From Desulfosarcina sp. (GTDB lineage: Bacteria; Desulfobacterota; Desulfobacteria; Desulfobacterales; Desulfosarcinaceae): 39,773 bases of DNA. Every line of letters begins with the position of its first letter. The stretch's first letter is position 1. Under the pieces are notes generated by a model. That model was not told the origin of the DNA. It saw only the letters and a program-made list of their open reading frames with translations, and searched no databases. Shown here one piece after another: positions 1 to 8,155 of this stretch. The translations under genes were made by a program, and so were the position numbers. The stretch lies in contig JABZFO010000148.1 of NCBI GenBank assembly GCA_014237405.1, positions 1 to 39,773 of the forward strand, written 5' to 3'.

Positions 1-1178
1 GTGATATGCGACGGCAGGTGGGATTCCCGGATTGGTTCTCCCCGAGCCAGGTTGACCGCCGACTGAAGAATGGATTTTAACTCCCGGATGTTGCCGGGAT
101 AGGGATAGCGCATCAACAGAGCCAGCGCGCTTTTTTCGATAAACCCGTCTTTGTTCACATCGTAATACTTTTCCAGAAATTTCCGGGTCAGCAGAAAAAT
201 ATCTTTCTGGCGTTCGCGAAGCGGGGGAAGATGGAGCCAGCCGCCGCGGATGCGGTAATAAAGGTCTTTGCGAAATTGCTTCTGGGCCATCATCTGTTCC
301 AGGTTTTCGTTGGTAGCGGTGATGAAGCGCAAATCCACCTTCTGCCGGGTACTCGATCCGAGCTTCGAAAACTCACCATCCTGAAGCACTCGCAACAGCT
401 TTCCCTGAAGATTTAATGGCAGGTCGCCTATTTCGTCCAGAAACAGGGTTCCCTTGTTGGTGTATTCCAGGTAGCCGACCCGTCCGGTTTCGGCACCGGT
501 GAACGCGCCTTTGGTATGGCCAAAAAATTCTGCTTCGAACAGGGAGCTGGTGAGGGATGCCATGTTGATGGGAGTAAAGGGATGCTGGGCGCGGGGACTG
601 GCGCCGTGTATGGCCCGAGCCAGAAGCTCTTTGCCGGTGCCGCTTTCGCCGGTGATCAGCACGGGCACAAGGCTGGAGGCGTGAAGCTCCGCCTCTTTGA
701 GAATGCGCAGGACTTTTTTGGACTGAGTGATGATGGGCCTGAAGGGTGCTTCGTTTTCAAGGGCCGGCAGGTCGTCTCGCTTTTCAAGATCCAGCAGATC
801 CAGCAGTCGTTTTCGCTCCAACGTCCGTTTGATGGACAGGGAGAGGTCCTCGGTGGCCACAGGTTTGACCAGATAGTCATAGGCCCCCTTGTCCAGGCAC
901 TCTACGGCGATGCGTGCCTCGTTGATGGCTGTTACCATGATACACTCGGTGGAGGGTGAATTGGCCTTGATTTTTTCCAACAGGGCCATGCCGTCCATCT
1001 CCGGCATTGTCATATCGATGAGGGCCAGGTCGAAAGAAAGGCCATTTTCCACCTCTTCAGCCAGTTTGACGGAGCTGTCTTCCAGACGGACCCGCCTAAA
1101 GCCGATTCCCGATAGTTTTCGCCCCAGAACCTCCAGGTAGTCCCGGTCATCATCCACGACGACGACATTACTGTTCAT
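1..1178 (-). CDS. Sigma-54-dependent response regulator (NtrC family), 3' end cut by the window
   Basis: Cytoplasmic two-component activator of sigma-54 promoters; about 392 residues are visible. The receiver domain (residues 1-120) has the acidic pair in VVVVDDD, the phospho-acceptor Asp55 in LIDMTMPEMDG and Lys105 in YLVKP. The AAA+ domain follows: Walker A GESGTGKE at 177-184, the sigma-54 contact loop GAFTGA at 224-229, Walker B TLFLDEIG and the PYPGNIREL motif. The Fis-type DNA-binding domain must lie beyond base 1. The start is the ATG at 1176-1178. It diverges from the metF/hdrA operon, whose promoter at 1401-1416 is sigma-54 type, so it is the obvious candidate activator (inference). 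The partner histidine kinase is not in the window. Family assignment is very secure; the target is not. Confidence 0.95.
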   Translation of the reverse strand, partial: MNSNVVVVDDDRDYLEVLGRKLSGIGFRRVRLEDSSVKLAEEVENGLSFDLALIDMTMPEMDGMALLEKIKANSPSTECIMVTAINEARIAVECLDKGAYDYLVKPVATEDLSLSIKRTLERKRLLDLLDLEKRDDLPALENEAPFRPIITQSKKVLRILKEAELHASSLVPVLITGESGTGKELLARAIHGASPRAQHPFTPINMASLTSSLFEAEFFGHTKGAFTGAETGRVGYLEYTNKGTLFLDEIGDLPLNLQGKLLRVLQDGEFSKLGSSTRQKVDLRFITATNENLEQMMAQKQFRKDLYYRIRGGWLHLPPLRERQKDIFLLTRKFLEKYYDVNKDGFIEKSALALLMRYPYPGNIRELKSILQSAVNLARGEPIRESHLPSHI

Positions 1179-1217
1179 CGGTCATCACCAACCCTTATGC
1201 TGTGCCATTATAGCCTG

Positions 1218-1230
1218 TGCCAAAGTGGCA
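1218..1230. promoter_or_regulatory. Possible activator-binding palindrome (TGCCA-AAG-TGGCA)
   Basis: This is a short inverted repeat with 5-nt arms and a 3-nt spacer, about 180 bp upstream of the sigma-54 promoter at 1401-1416. That is the distance expected for an enhancer site. Related TTTGGCA half-sites occur near 1283 and 1445. It is a candidate upstream activating sequence for the divergent regulator. The arms are short, so chance is possible. Confidence 0.35.
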
Positions 1231-1400
1231 GAATCCATATAACGGCCTGTTTTTTCGTTGTTTTTCGACACATATAGTCCATTTTGGCATAGCTGTCCAG
1301 CTTTTTTCGATTCTTCATGACGGTTAGTCCCTGCCATCAATTCATGAAACCCTTTGAAATATAAGGAAAACACACCGATTCAAATTAAGATTTGGTGCTG

Positions 1401-1416
1401 TGGCACAGGCCTTGCT
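1401..1416 (+). promoter_or_regulatory. Sigma-54 (-24/-12) promoter for the metF-like/hdrA operon
   Basis: TGGCAC, five bases, then TTGCT: an essentially perfect match to the sigma-54 consensus, with GG and GC separated by the required 10 bases. Transcription would begin near 1425, giving a leader of about 90 nt before the ATG at 1517. A divergent sigma-54 activator gene lies next to it. Confidence 0.8.
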
Positions 1417-1423
1417 GTTCCAG

Positions 1424-1446
1424 AATGGTAGAAAAATGTTACCATT
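1424..1446 (+). promoter_or_regulatory. Inverted repeat at the expected transcription start (AATGGTA-N9-TACCATT)
   Basis: Perfect 7-nt arms flank a 9-nt spacer, starting where transcription from the sigma-54 promoter should begin. It could be an operator for a second regulator or a hairpin in the 5' leader. The sequence shows only the symmetry. Confidence 0.45.
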
Positions 1447-1516
1447 TGGCAGCATCAATCGTTTTCGGAAGGCGGTTACCGCTTGTTTTCCGCAGCAACC
1501 ATAAGGGGATTGGCTT

Positions 1517-2383
1517 ATGCATTTAAAAAACAAATTCGATGTCGGCAAATTCACCATTCTTGCGGAGATGCAGCCGCCCAAAGGGGTGAATGTTTCAGCG
1601 ATGATCAACAGCGCAACCCGCGTACGGAAGGCGGTGGATGCGTTCCTGGTGCCCGAGATGGGCAACGCCATTATGCGGATGAGTGCATTGGGCGGGGCCA
1701 TGGTGCTTCAGAGCAGGGGCATGGAGACCATCATGCAGGTGAACTGCCGGGACCGCAACCGGATTGCCCTTCAGGCGGACCTGCTGGCCGCATATGGGTG
1801 TGGTATTATAAACATCATGGGTGTGTCCGGAGAAGACCCCAGCCTTGGGGATCATCACCAGACCAAGGCTGTCCACGATATCGATCTGATGACTCTGTTC
1901 AAGGCGATCTCCACCCTTCAGACCGGCAAGGATCTGGCCGGAAATGAACTGTCCGGCGCCCCTGAGTTTTTAGTGGGCGCCACCGTCAATGCCCGGGCCA
2001 CCGGAGATGAATTGGAAAAAAAGTTGGCAGAGATGGAGGAGAAAACTGAGGCTGGCGTTGATTTTTTCATCGCACCCCCGGTTTTTGACCTCGGCACCAT
2101 CGCCCCGTTTAGGGAAAAGGTTGATCTGAAAAAAACCCGGATTATCCCCACCGTGATGTTGCTGAAATCCGTAGGTATGGCCCGTTATCTGACCCGGCAC
2201 CTGAACGTGACCATTTCCCAGGACCTGATTAAACGGCTCATGCGGGCCCCGGACAAAGCCACGGAAAGCCTTTCCATCGCCACGGAAATCATTGCTGCAG
2301 TGAAAGAGGCCGGTTTTGCGGGCGTCATGATTTCGGCCATGGGATGGGAAGACAAGCTCCAGAAGCTGCTGGACAGGGTCTGA
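1517..2383 (+). CDS. Methylenetetrahydrofolate reductase-like protein (first MetF paralogue)
   Basis: A 288-residue cytoplasmic TIM-barrel flavoprotein of the MetF family. The family reduces methylene-THF to methyl-THF. Family marks are an early acidic residue in AEMQPPKG, NCRDRNR in the middle of the protein, GVSGEDPS and HDIDLMTLFKAI. It is first in the operon, 34 codons or so after the sigma-54 promoter region, with AGGGG about 9 nt before the ATG. It is shorter than the second MetF (8152-9093) and has no MetV partner directly beside it. Its NVTDN-equivalent and substrate-side segments differ from that copy, so it may use a different folate or electron donor, or act on another C1 compound. 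Family confident; exact reaction not. Confidence 0.85.
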   Translation: MHLKNKFDVGKFTILAEMQPPKGVNVSAMINSATRVRKAVDAFLVPEMGNAIMRMSALGGAMVLQSRGMETIMQVNCRDRNRIALQADLLAAYGCGIINIMGVSGEDPSLGDHHQTKAVHDIDLMTLFKAISTLQTGKDLAGNELSGAPEFLVGATVNARATGDELEKKLAEMEEKTEAGVDFFIAPPVFDLGTIAPFREKVDLKKTRIIPTVMLLKSVGMARYLTRHLNVTISQDLIKRLMRAPDKATESLSIATEIIAAVKEAGFAGVMISAMGWEDKLQKLLDRV

Positions 2384-2441
2384 CGGACAGCCGGAGCTAT
2401 TATAATTCCGCAATCACCAACACTTTCGTGAGGAACGCGTA

Positions 2442-5400
2442 ATGGCAGATAAAGAAAACACGCTAAGCAAGGATGTCGTCGGCTCCGTACTGGTGGTCGG
2501 CGGCGGCATCGCAGGCATACAGGCAGCCCTGGATCTGGCGGATTCGGGTTATTACGTTCACATGACCGAGAGCAAGTCCGCCATCGGCGGCGTCATGGCC
2601 CAGCTGGACAAAACCTTTCCCACCAATGACTGCTCCATGTGCATCATCTCTCCAAAACTGGTTGAGTGCGGGCGCCACTTGAACATCGACCTGATGACGC
2701 TGACGGAGATCGAAGAGGTGACCGGCGAGGTGGGTAATTTTACGGTGAAGCTGCGCCAGAACGCCCGGTATATCGAGATGGACAAGTGCACGGCTTGCGG
2801 TGAGTGTGCCAAGGTCTGCCCCATTGATACGCCCAACATGTTCGACGAAGGCCTGCGGGATCGAAAGGCGGCCTTCAAGCTCTATCCCCAGGGCATGCCC
2901 AGTGCCTATGCCATCGATAAGCGGGGCACCGCCCCCTGCAAGGCCACATGCCCCGCCCATGTGAGCATCCAGGGATACATCGCCCTGATCAACGACGGCC
3001 GTTACAAGGAGGCCCTGAAACTCTTCAAGCAGGACCATCCGTTCCCGGGTGTCTGCGGCCGGGTCTGCCACCATCCCTGTGAAAGCGAGTGTACCCGCAA
3101 CGACGTAGACCAGCCCCTGGCCATTCGTGAGCTTCATCGCTTTCTGGCCGATTATGAAACGCAGAGCCGGGAGACCTACATTCCGGAAATTACGGCTGAG
3201 AAGCGGGACGAAAAAATAGCGATCATCGGTTCCGGCCCCGCCGGCATCACCACAGCCTATTACCTGCTCCAGCAGGGCTACCAGGTAACTATTTTTGAAA
3301 AGATGCCCGACCCCGGCGGTATGATGCGCTACGGTATTCCCGAATACCGGCTGCCCAGGGATCTTCTGGCCGGTGAGATCGACGTGGTGCGGAAAATGGG
3401 CGCCGAAATCAAATGCGGGGTGAACTTCGGTTCAGATATCACCCTGAAAAGCCTCAAGTCCGACGGGTACAGTGCCTGCTTCATGGCTATCGGGCTTCAC
3501 GGGGGACGCCGCCTCGGCGTTGAGAACGAGGATGCCGAAGGGGTGCTCCAGGGCGTGGATTATCTGCGGGATGCGTCCTTGGGCAAGGATGTCGACATCG
3601 GCGAGGACGTCATCGTGGTGGGTGGCGGCAACGTGGCCATCGACGTGGCCCTTACCGCCAAACGAAAAGGGGCCAAGAACGTCACCCTGATCTGCTTGGA
3701 AAAGCGGGAAGAGATGCCGGCCTGGGAACACGAGATCGAAGAGGCCCTGGAAGGCGACATCACCATCGTCAACAGCTTTGGCCCCAAATCCTTTTATATC
3801 GATAAAAACAAGCGGGTGTCGGGGATCGAATTCAAGACCTGCACAGCGGTGTTCGATGAAGACGGTCGGTTCAACCCCGCATACGATGAGGCGGAGTGCC
3901 AGCCCTTTTTCGGCGACACCATCATTATTTCTATCGGCCAGAGCACCAACCTGACCGGCATCAAAGAACAGGGCATCGCCATTTCCCGGCCCGGCGGCCT
4001 GGAGGCCGACCCGGTGACCCTGCAGACGCCAATCGACTGGGTCTTTGCCGGCGGTGATGCCTTCTATGGTCCCAAATCGGTGGTGGACGCCGTGGCCTGC
4101 GGCAAGGAGGTGGCCGAGAGCATCCACCGGTTCATCAACGGACAGGATCTCGCCGAAGGCCGGACGAAAGAGTGGGACTTTTTCAAACCCGATGTGAGCC
4201 AAGAGGCCAAAAAGAAGCGCACCACGGTCCGCTGCCTGGATCCGGAAGCGCGGGAGTGCAATTTCCTGGAGGTTTCCTTCGGTTACAATGAAGAAGAGGC
4301 CAAGACCGAAGCCGATCGCTGCCTTAAGTGCGGGCTCTGCTCCGAATGCTACCAGTGTGTGGACGCCTGCCTGGCCAATGCCGTGAACCATGACATGGTG
4401 GCCGAGAACAAGACCCTCAATGTGGGCGCCATCATTCTGGCTCCCGGGTTCACCCCGTTCGACCCCTCCGAACACAAGACCTACTCGTACGCCAGCCATC
4501 CCAACGTCGTGACCAGCCTGGAGTTCGAGCGGCTACTTTCCGCATCCGGGCCGTTCGAGGGCCATTTGGTCAGGCCGTCGGACCACAAAGAACCGGACAA
4601 GATTGCCTGGTTTCAGTGTGTGGGCTCCCGGGATATCAACTGCAGCGATCACAGCTACTGCTCCTCGGTGTGTTGCATGTATACCAACAAGCAAACGATT
4701 ATTGCCAAGGAGCACAGCGACAAGCCGCTGGATACCGCCGTCTTCTTCATGGACATGCGAACCTACGGCAAGGAGTTTGAAAAATACTACGTGCGCGCCC
4801 GGGATGAAAAAGGGGTGCGCTTCATCCGGTCCAAGGTGCATACCATCGATCCGGTGGAAGGCGATAATCTGCGGCTGCGCTATATAACCGAAGAGGGGGA
4901 GCTGGTTGAGGAAACCTTCGATATGGTGGTCCTGGCAGTTGGTCTTGCCCCCAATAAGGAATCGGTGGACCTGGCAAAAAAGGTCGGTATCGATCTCAAT
5001 AAACACCTTCATGCCGCCACCCGGACCCTCGAACCGGTGAGCTCCAGCCGACCGGGTGTGTTTGTCTGTGGTGCTTTTCAGGAGCCCAAGGATATTCCCC
5101 AGTCGGTCATGGAGGCGTCCGCCGCCGCATCGACGGCCACCGGGCACCTGGCGGAAGCCAGAGGCACGCTGATCAAAACCAAAGAATTGCCGCCGGAGAT
5201 CGACGTGTCCGAACAGGAGCCGCGGGTGGGCGTCTTTGTCTGCAATTGCGGCATTAACATCGGCGGTGTGGCGGACGTGCCCGCGGTGAGAGATTATGCG
5301 GCCACCTTGCCCCATGTGGTCCATGTGGAGGACAATCTGTTCACCTGTAGTCAGGACACTCAGGACAAGATGAAAGAGGTGATCAAGGAAAAAGGCATCA

Positions 5401-6914
5401 ACCGCGTGGTGGTGGCCTCCTGTTCCCCCCGTACCCACGAGCCCCTGTTCCAGGAAACCATCCGGGATGCCGGTTTGAACAAGTACCTGTTTGAGATGGC
5501 CAACATCCGCGACCAGAACACCTGGGTTCACATGAACAACCCGGAACGGGCAACGGCCAAGGCCAAAGACCTGGTCCGCATGTCCGTGGCCAAGGCCGCC
5601 TACATTGAACCGCTGCACCAGGTTCGCCTGGCGGTGACCCAGAAGGTGCTGGTGGTGGGCGGCGGTGTGGCCGGCATGGAGGCGGCGCTGGGTGTTGCCG
5701 ACCAGGGCCTTCAAGTCTACCTGGTGGAGCGGGGAAACCAGCTGGGTGGTGTGGCTCACAAGCTGCGGTCCACCTGGCAGGGGGAACCGGTGAAACCCTA
5801 CCTGGAAGCGCTGATTGCCAACGTGCGCAACCACGAACACATCCGGGTCTTCATGATGACGGAGCCGGTGGAAACGACCGGTATCATGGGCAACTTCACC
5901 ACCACCCTCATGACCTCCGGTGAAACCCTGACGGAGACGGTGGTGGAGCACGGCGCCACCATTTTGGCCACCGGCGGCAAGGAATATGAGCCCGCCGAAT
6001 ATCTGTATAAGGAAAATCCAAATGTGCTCACCCACTTTGATCTGGATGCGGCCCTCGATACGGACGATCCCCGGCTATCCAAGGCCCTCTCCGTGGCCTT
6101 CATCCAGTGTGTGGGTTCACGCACCACGGAGCGTCTCTACTGCAGCCGGCTGTGCTGTACCCATACCCTGAAAAGCGCTCTGGACCTCAAGGAGCTCAAC
6201 CCGGAGATGGATATCTACGTCCTATATCGGGATATCCGCTCTTATGGATTCCGCGAGGAGCTTTACAAGAAGGCCAGGGAAAAGGGCATCATCTTCATGC
6301 GCTACAATCTGGAAGACAACCTGCCCGATGTGAGTGAGACCGCCGACGGGCGGCTCAGCGTGAAGGTGCGGGACCATGTGCTCCAGATGCCCGTGGAGCT
6401 GAACCCGGACTTGCTGGTGCTGGCCACCGCCGTGCTTCCCAATGAGAACAGGGACCTGTTCGAGCTGTTCAAGGTACCCATCACTGACGACGGCTTCCTG
6501 GTTGAGGCCCATGCCAAGCTTCGGCCGGTGGACTTCGGCTCCGAGGGCATTTTCATGGCCGGCCTGGCCCACTATCCAAAGGCGCTGGACGAGAGCATCG
6601 CCCAGGCCCGGGCGTCGGTTTCCCGGGCCATGACCATTCTGTCCCAAGATTCGATCATGGTGGGCGGTGTGGTGGCCGTAGTGGATCCGGACAAGTGCGC
6701 CGTCTGCGTTACCTGCGTGCGGACCTGCCCGTATCACATTCCCTACATCGGGGAGGAGGGCCATGCGGTGATCGAACCGGCCGAGTGCCATGGCTGCGGT
6801 TGTTGTGTGGCCGAATGCCCGGGCAAAGCCATCCAGCTCAAGCATTTTACCGATGAACAGATCATTGCCAAGACCGCCGCCCTTTTTGAGAAGAGAACAG
6901 TGAAAGCGGCTTAA
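2442..6914 (+). CDS. hdrA: Giant HdrA-like flavoprotein with inserted GltD/NfnB-type module (1490 aa)
   Basis: Cytoplasmic electron-transfer protein related to heterodisulfide reductase subunit A. Domains in order: HdrA FAD fold (GGGIAGIQAALDLA near residue 20, CSMC near 65) with a ferredoxin motif CTACGECAKVC near 115; a GltD/NADPH-oxidoreductase module at about 165-560 with CXXXC cluster motifs, an FAD site GSGPAGITTAYYLL near 262 and a second dinucleotide fold GGGNVAIDVAL near 395; the HdrA half resumed with CLKCGLCSECYQC near 627 and WFQCVGSRD near 720; then a second HdrA with the N-terminal CNCGINIGG near 930 and FAD site GGGVAGMEAAL near 1072; and two [4Fe-4S] motifs near 1419 and 1449. 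Ordinary HdrA is about 650 residues. With MvhD, MetV and MetF downstream it probably links NAD(P)H and ferredoxin to methylene-THF reduction, possibly by flavin bifurcation (inference). Confidence 0.92.
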   Translation: MADKENTLSKDVVGSVLVVGGGIAGIQAALDLADSGYYVHMTESKSAIGGVMAQLDKTFPTNDCSMCIISPKLVECGRHLNIDLMTLTEIEEVTGEVGNFTVKLRQNARYIEMDKCTACGECAKVCPIDTPNMFDEGLRDRKAAFKLYPQGMPSAYAIDKRGTAPCKATCPAHVSIQGYIALINDGRYKEALKLFKQDHPFPGVCGRVCHHPCESECTRNDVDQPLAIRELHRFLADYETQSRETYIPEITAEKRDEKIAIIGSGPAGITTAYYLLQQGYQVTIFEKMPDPGGMMRYGIPEYRLPRDLLAGEIDVVRKMGAEIKCGVNFGSDITLKSLKSDGYSACFMAIGLHGGRRLGVENEDAEGVLQGVDYLRDASLGKDVDIGEDVIVVGGGNVAIDVALTAKRKGAKNVTLICLEKREEMPAWEHEIEEALEGDITIVNSFGPKSFYIDKNKRVSGIEFKTCTAVFDEDGRFNPAYDEAECQPFFGDTIIISIGQSTNLTGIKEQGIAISRPGGLEADPVTLQTPIDWVFAGGDAFYGPKSVVDAVACGKEVAESIHRFINGQDLAEGRTKEWDFFKPDVSQEAKKKRTTVRCLDPEARECNFLEVSFGYNEEEAKTEADRCLKCGLCSECYQCVDACLANAVNHDMVAENKTLNVGAIILAPGFTPFDPSEHKTYSYASHPNVVTSLEFERLLSASGPFEGHLVRPSDHKEPDKIAWFQCVGSRDINCSDHSYCSSVCCMYTNKQTIIAKEHSDKPLDTAVFFMDMRTYGKEFEKYYVRARDEKGVRFIRSKVHTIDPVEGDNLRLRYITEEGELVEETFDMVVLAVGLAPNKESVDLAKKVGIDLNKHLHAATRTLEPVSSSRPGVFVCGAFQEPKDIPQSVMEASAAASTATGHLAEARGTLIKTKELPPEIDVSEQEPRVGVFVCNCGINIGGVADVPAVRDYAATLPHVVHVEDNLFTCSQDTQDKMKEVIKEKGINRVVVASCSPRTHEPLFQETIRDAGLNKYLFEMANIRDQNTWVHMNNPERATAKAKDLVRMSVAKAAYIEPLHQVRLAVTQKVLVVGGGVAGMEAALGVADQGLQVYLVERGNQLGGVAHKLRSTWQGEPVKPYLEALIANVRNHEHIRVFMMTEPVETTGIMGNFTTTLMTSGETLTETVVEHGATILATGGKEYEPAEYLYKENPNVLTHFDLDAALDTDDPRLSKALSVAFIQCVGSRTTERLYCSRLCCTHTLKSALDLKELNPEMDIYVLYRDIRSYGFREELYKKAREKGIIFMRYNLEDNLPDVSETADGRLSVKVRDHVLQMPVELNPDLLVLATAVLPNENRDLFELFKVPITDDGFLVEAHAKLRPVDFGSEGIFMAGLAHYPKALDESIAQARASVSRAMTILSQDSIMVGGVVAVVDPDKCAVCVTCVRTCPYHIPYIGEEGHAVIEPAECHGCGCCVAECPGKAIQLKHFTDEQIIAKTAALFEKRTVKAA

Positions 6915-6941
6915 GGGCCACGGCCAGAAAAAAATGAAATA

Positions 6942-6984
6942 CGGGCGCCAGAATCACCGGCAGCCTGAGAACTCCGGGCGCCCG
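6942..6984 (+). repeat. Stem-loop between hdrA and mvhD (8-bp GC-rich arms)
   Basis: CGGGCGCC at 6942-6949 pairs with GGCGCCCG at 6977-6984. There is no clear T-run (ATCAATTTT follows), so it may be an attenuating or mRNA-stabilising intercistronic structure rather than a full terminator. Confidence 0.4.
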
Positions 6985-7021
6985 ATCAATTTTAATACTT
7001 AAACATCATCGGAGAAAGACC

Positions 7022-7435
7022 ATGAATGAAACCTTTGAACCCCAGATCCTGGCGTACTGCTGCAAGTATTGTGCTTATGCAGCCGCGGACCTGGCCGGAT
7101 CCATGCGCTTGAATTATCCAAGCAATGTGAAGGTGATTCAGGTACCGTGCAGCGGCAGGGTGGACATCCTCCACATGCTGACCGCCTTCGAAGGCGGAGC
7201 GGACGGCGTATATGTGGCCGGGTGACTGGAAGGTGAATGTCATTTCCTGGAAGGAAATCTCAAAACCAGACGGAAAGTCGAATACGTTCAACGAACCCTT
7301 AAAGAGCTGGGCATGGAGCCGGAGCGGGTGCAGATGTACAATCTTTCTTCGGCCCAGGGCCACCGATTTGCAGAAATCGCAACCGAGATGACGGAGAAGA
7401 TCAAGGCGCTGGGACCAAGCCCGGTGGATTCTTAA
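7022..7435 (+). CDS. mvhD: MvhD-like iron-sulfur subunit, selenoprotein (UGA = Sec68)
   Basis: A 137-residue small subunit that passes electrons between HdrA and its partners; the family carries a [2Fe-2S] cluster. The frame opens at ATG 7022 after GGAGAAAG. It meets TGA at 7223-7225 and continues without another stop to TAA at 7433-7435. Residues on both sides fit one MvhD: CCKYCAYAAADLAG before, and LEGECHFLEGNL, RVQMYNLSSAQG after. The TGA occupies the place of a conserved Cys in the family pattern GC-LEG-DCH. A hairpin fitting a bacterial SECIS follows at 7242-7258. I therefore read it as one selenoprotein, not a frameshift or two genes. Selenocysteine forms of this subunit are known in some methanogens. 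A conventional gene caller would truncate it at 67 residues or drop its second half. Confidence 0.9.
7223..7225 (+). other. Selenocysteine codon (UGA) of mvhD
   Basis: An in-frame TGA inside a conserved domain, at a position normally occupied by Cys, with coding similarity continuing at once downstream and a stem-loop at the right distance. Confidence 0.87.
7242..7258 (+). promoter_or_regulatory. Bacterial SECIS hairpin of mvhD
   Basis: ATTTCCT (7242-7248), loop GGA, AGGAAAT (7252-7258): a perfect 7-bp stem whose apical loop starts 24 nt after the UGA. Distance and the GG in the loop fit elements recognised by SelB. It lies inside the coding frame, as bacterial SECIS elements do. The same geometry recurs at 14032-14048. 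Confidence 0.8.
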
Positions 7436-7486
7436 CCACGGCCAAGAGGCGGATTCCTTTGCCCTTGGACCCCAAGAGGTGAACCT

Positions 7487-8155
7487 ATGATAATTGCGGA
7501 TCGAAAATCTCTGGAAGAGATACTGGACATGATCAAGGATTTTAAAAAGATACTCCTTGTGGGGTGCAAGGGGTGTGTCACCGTTTGCAACGTGGGCGGC
7601 GCTAAGGAAGTGGGGGTGCTGGCCGCCACTTTGAAGATCGCACGGAAAAAAGAGGGCAATCCCATCGAGATCGACGAGAAGACACTGGAGCGCCAGTGCG
7701 ATCCCGAATACGTGGAGCAGATCCGGGACATTTTCGATCAGTACGATGCCATCCTTTCCATGGCCTGCGGTGTGGGCCCCCAGTTCCTCTCCGAGGCCTA
7801 TCCCAGCCAGAAGTTTTTCCCGGCGGTAGACACGAAGTTCTTCGGCGGTGCCGTTCAGCACGGCATCTGGGAGGAGCGGTGCGCCGGTTGCGGCACCTGC
7901 GTGATCCACCATTACGATGGGCTGTGCCCCATTGCCCGTTGCTCCAAGAGCCTCCAACATGGACCCTGCGGCGGCAGCGCGGACGGAAAATGCGAAATCG
8001 CCAAGGATGTGGAATGCATCTGGGACACCATCGTAAAAAAGAAAATGGAACAGGGGCGGCTGGAGGATCTTCGAATCATTCGAGCCCCAAAAGACTGGCA
8101 GACGGCCAGGGACGGCGGTCCCCGTAAAAGCATAAGGGAGGAGTTGGTGCAATGA
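7487..8155 (+). CDS. metV: MetV: iron-sulfur partner of methylene-THF reductase
   Basis: A 222-residue protein of the methylenetetrahydrofolate reductase C-terminal-domain family. MetV binds metal centres and forms a complex with MetF in acetogens. Visible metal-ligand motifs are GCKGCVTVCNVGG near residue 25, CAGCGTC near 131, CPIARC near 148 and GPCGG near 160. It starts at ATG 7487 with GAGGTG in front, follows mvhD by 51 bp, and its TGA overlaps the metF ATG (ATGA), so the two are translationally coupled. Acting between the MvhD/HdrA electron source and MetF is inferred from the known MetFV-Hdr-MvhD arrangement. Confidence 0.92.
   Translation: MIIADRKSLEEILDMIKDFKKILLVGCKGCVTVCNVGGAKEVGVLAATLKIARKKEGNPIEIDEKTLERQCDPEYVEQIRDIFDQYDAILSMACGVGPQFLSEAYPSQKFFPAVDTKFFGGAVQHGIWEERCAGCGTCVIHHYDGLCPIARCSKSLQHGPCGGSADGKCEIAKDVECIWDTIVKKKMEQGRLEDLRIIRAPKDWQTARDGGPRKSIREELVQ

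Noticed and set aside
4533..6035. Long minus-strand open frame (500 codons) inside hdrA
   Set aside because: Antisense shadow of a G+C-rich coding region; no motifs, no ribosome site, and the plus strand is certainly coding. The same holds for 3432-4499 and other antisense frames.
7022..7225. mvhD as a nonsense pseudogene
   Set aside because: Downstream coding sequence is undamaged, the codon is TGA at a Cys position, and a SECIS-like hairpin follows.
6992..8152. Minus-strand frame of 386 codons over mvhD and metV
   Set aside because: It lies antisense to two recognisable genes and shows no family motif.
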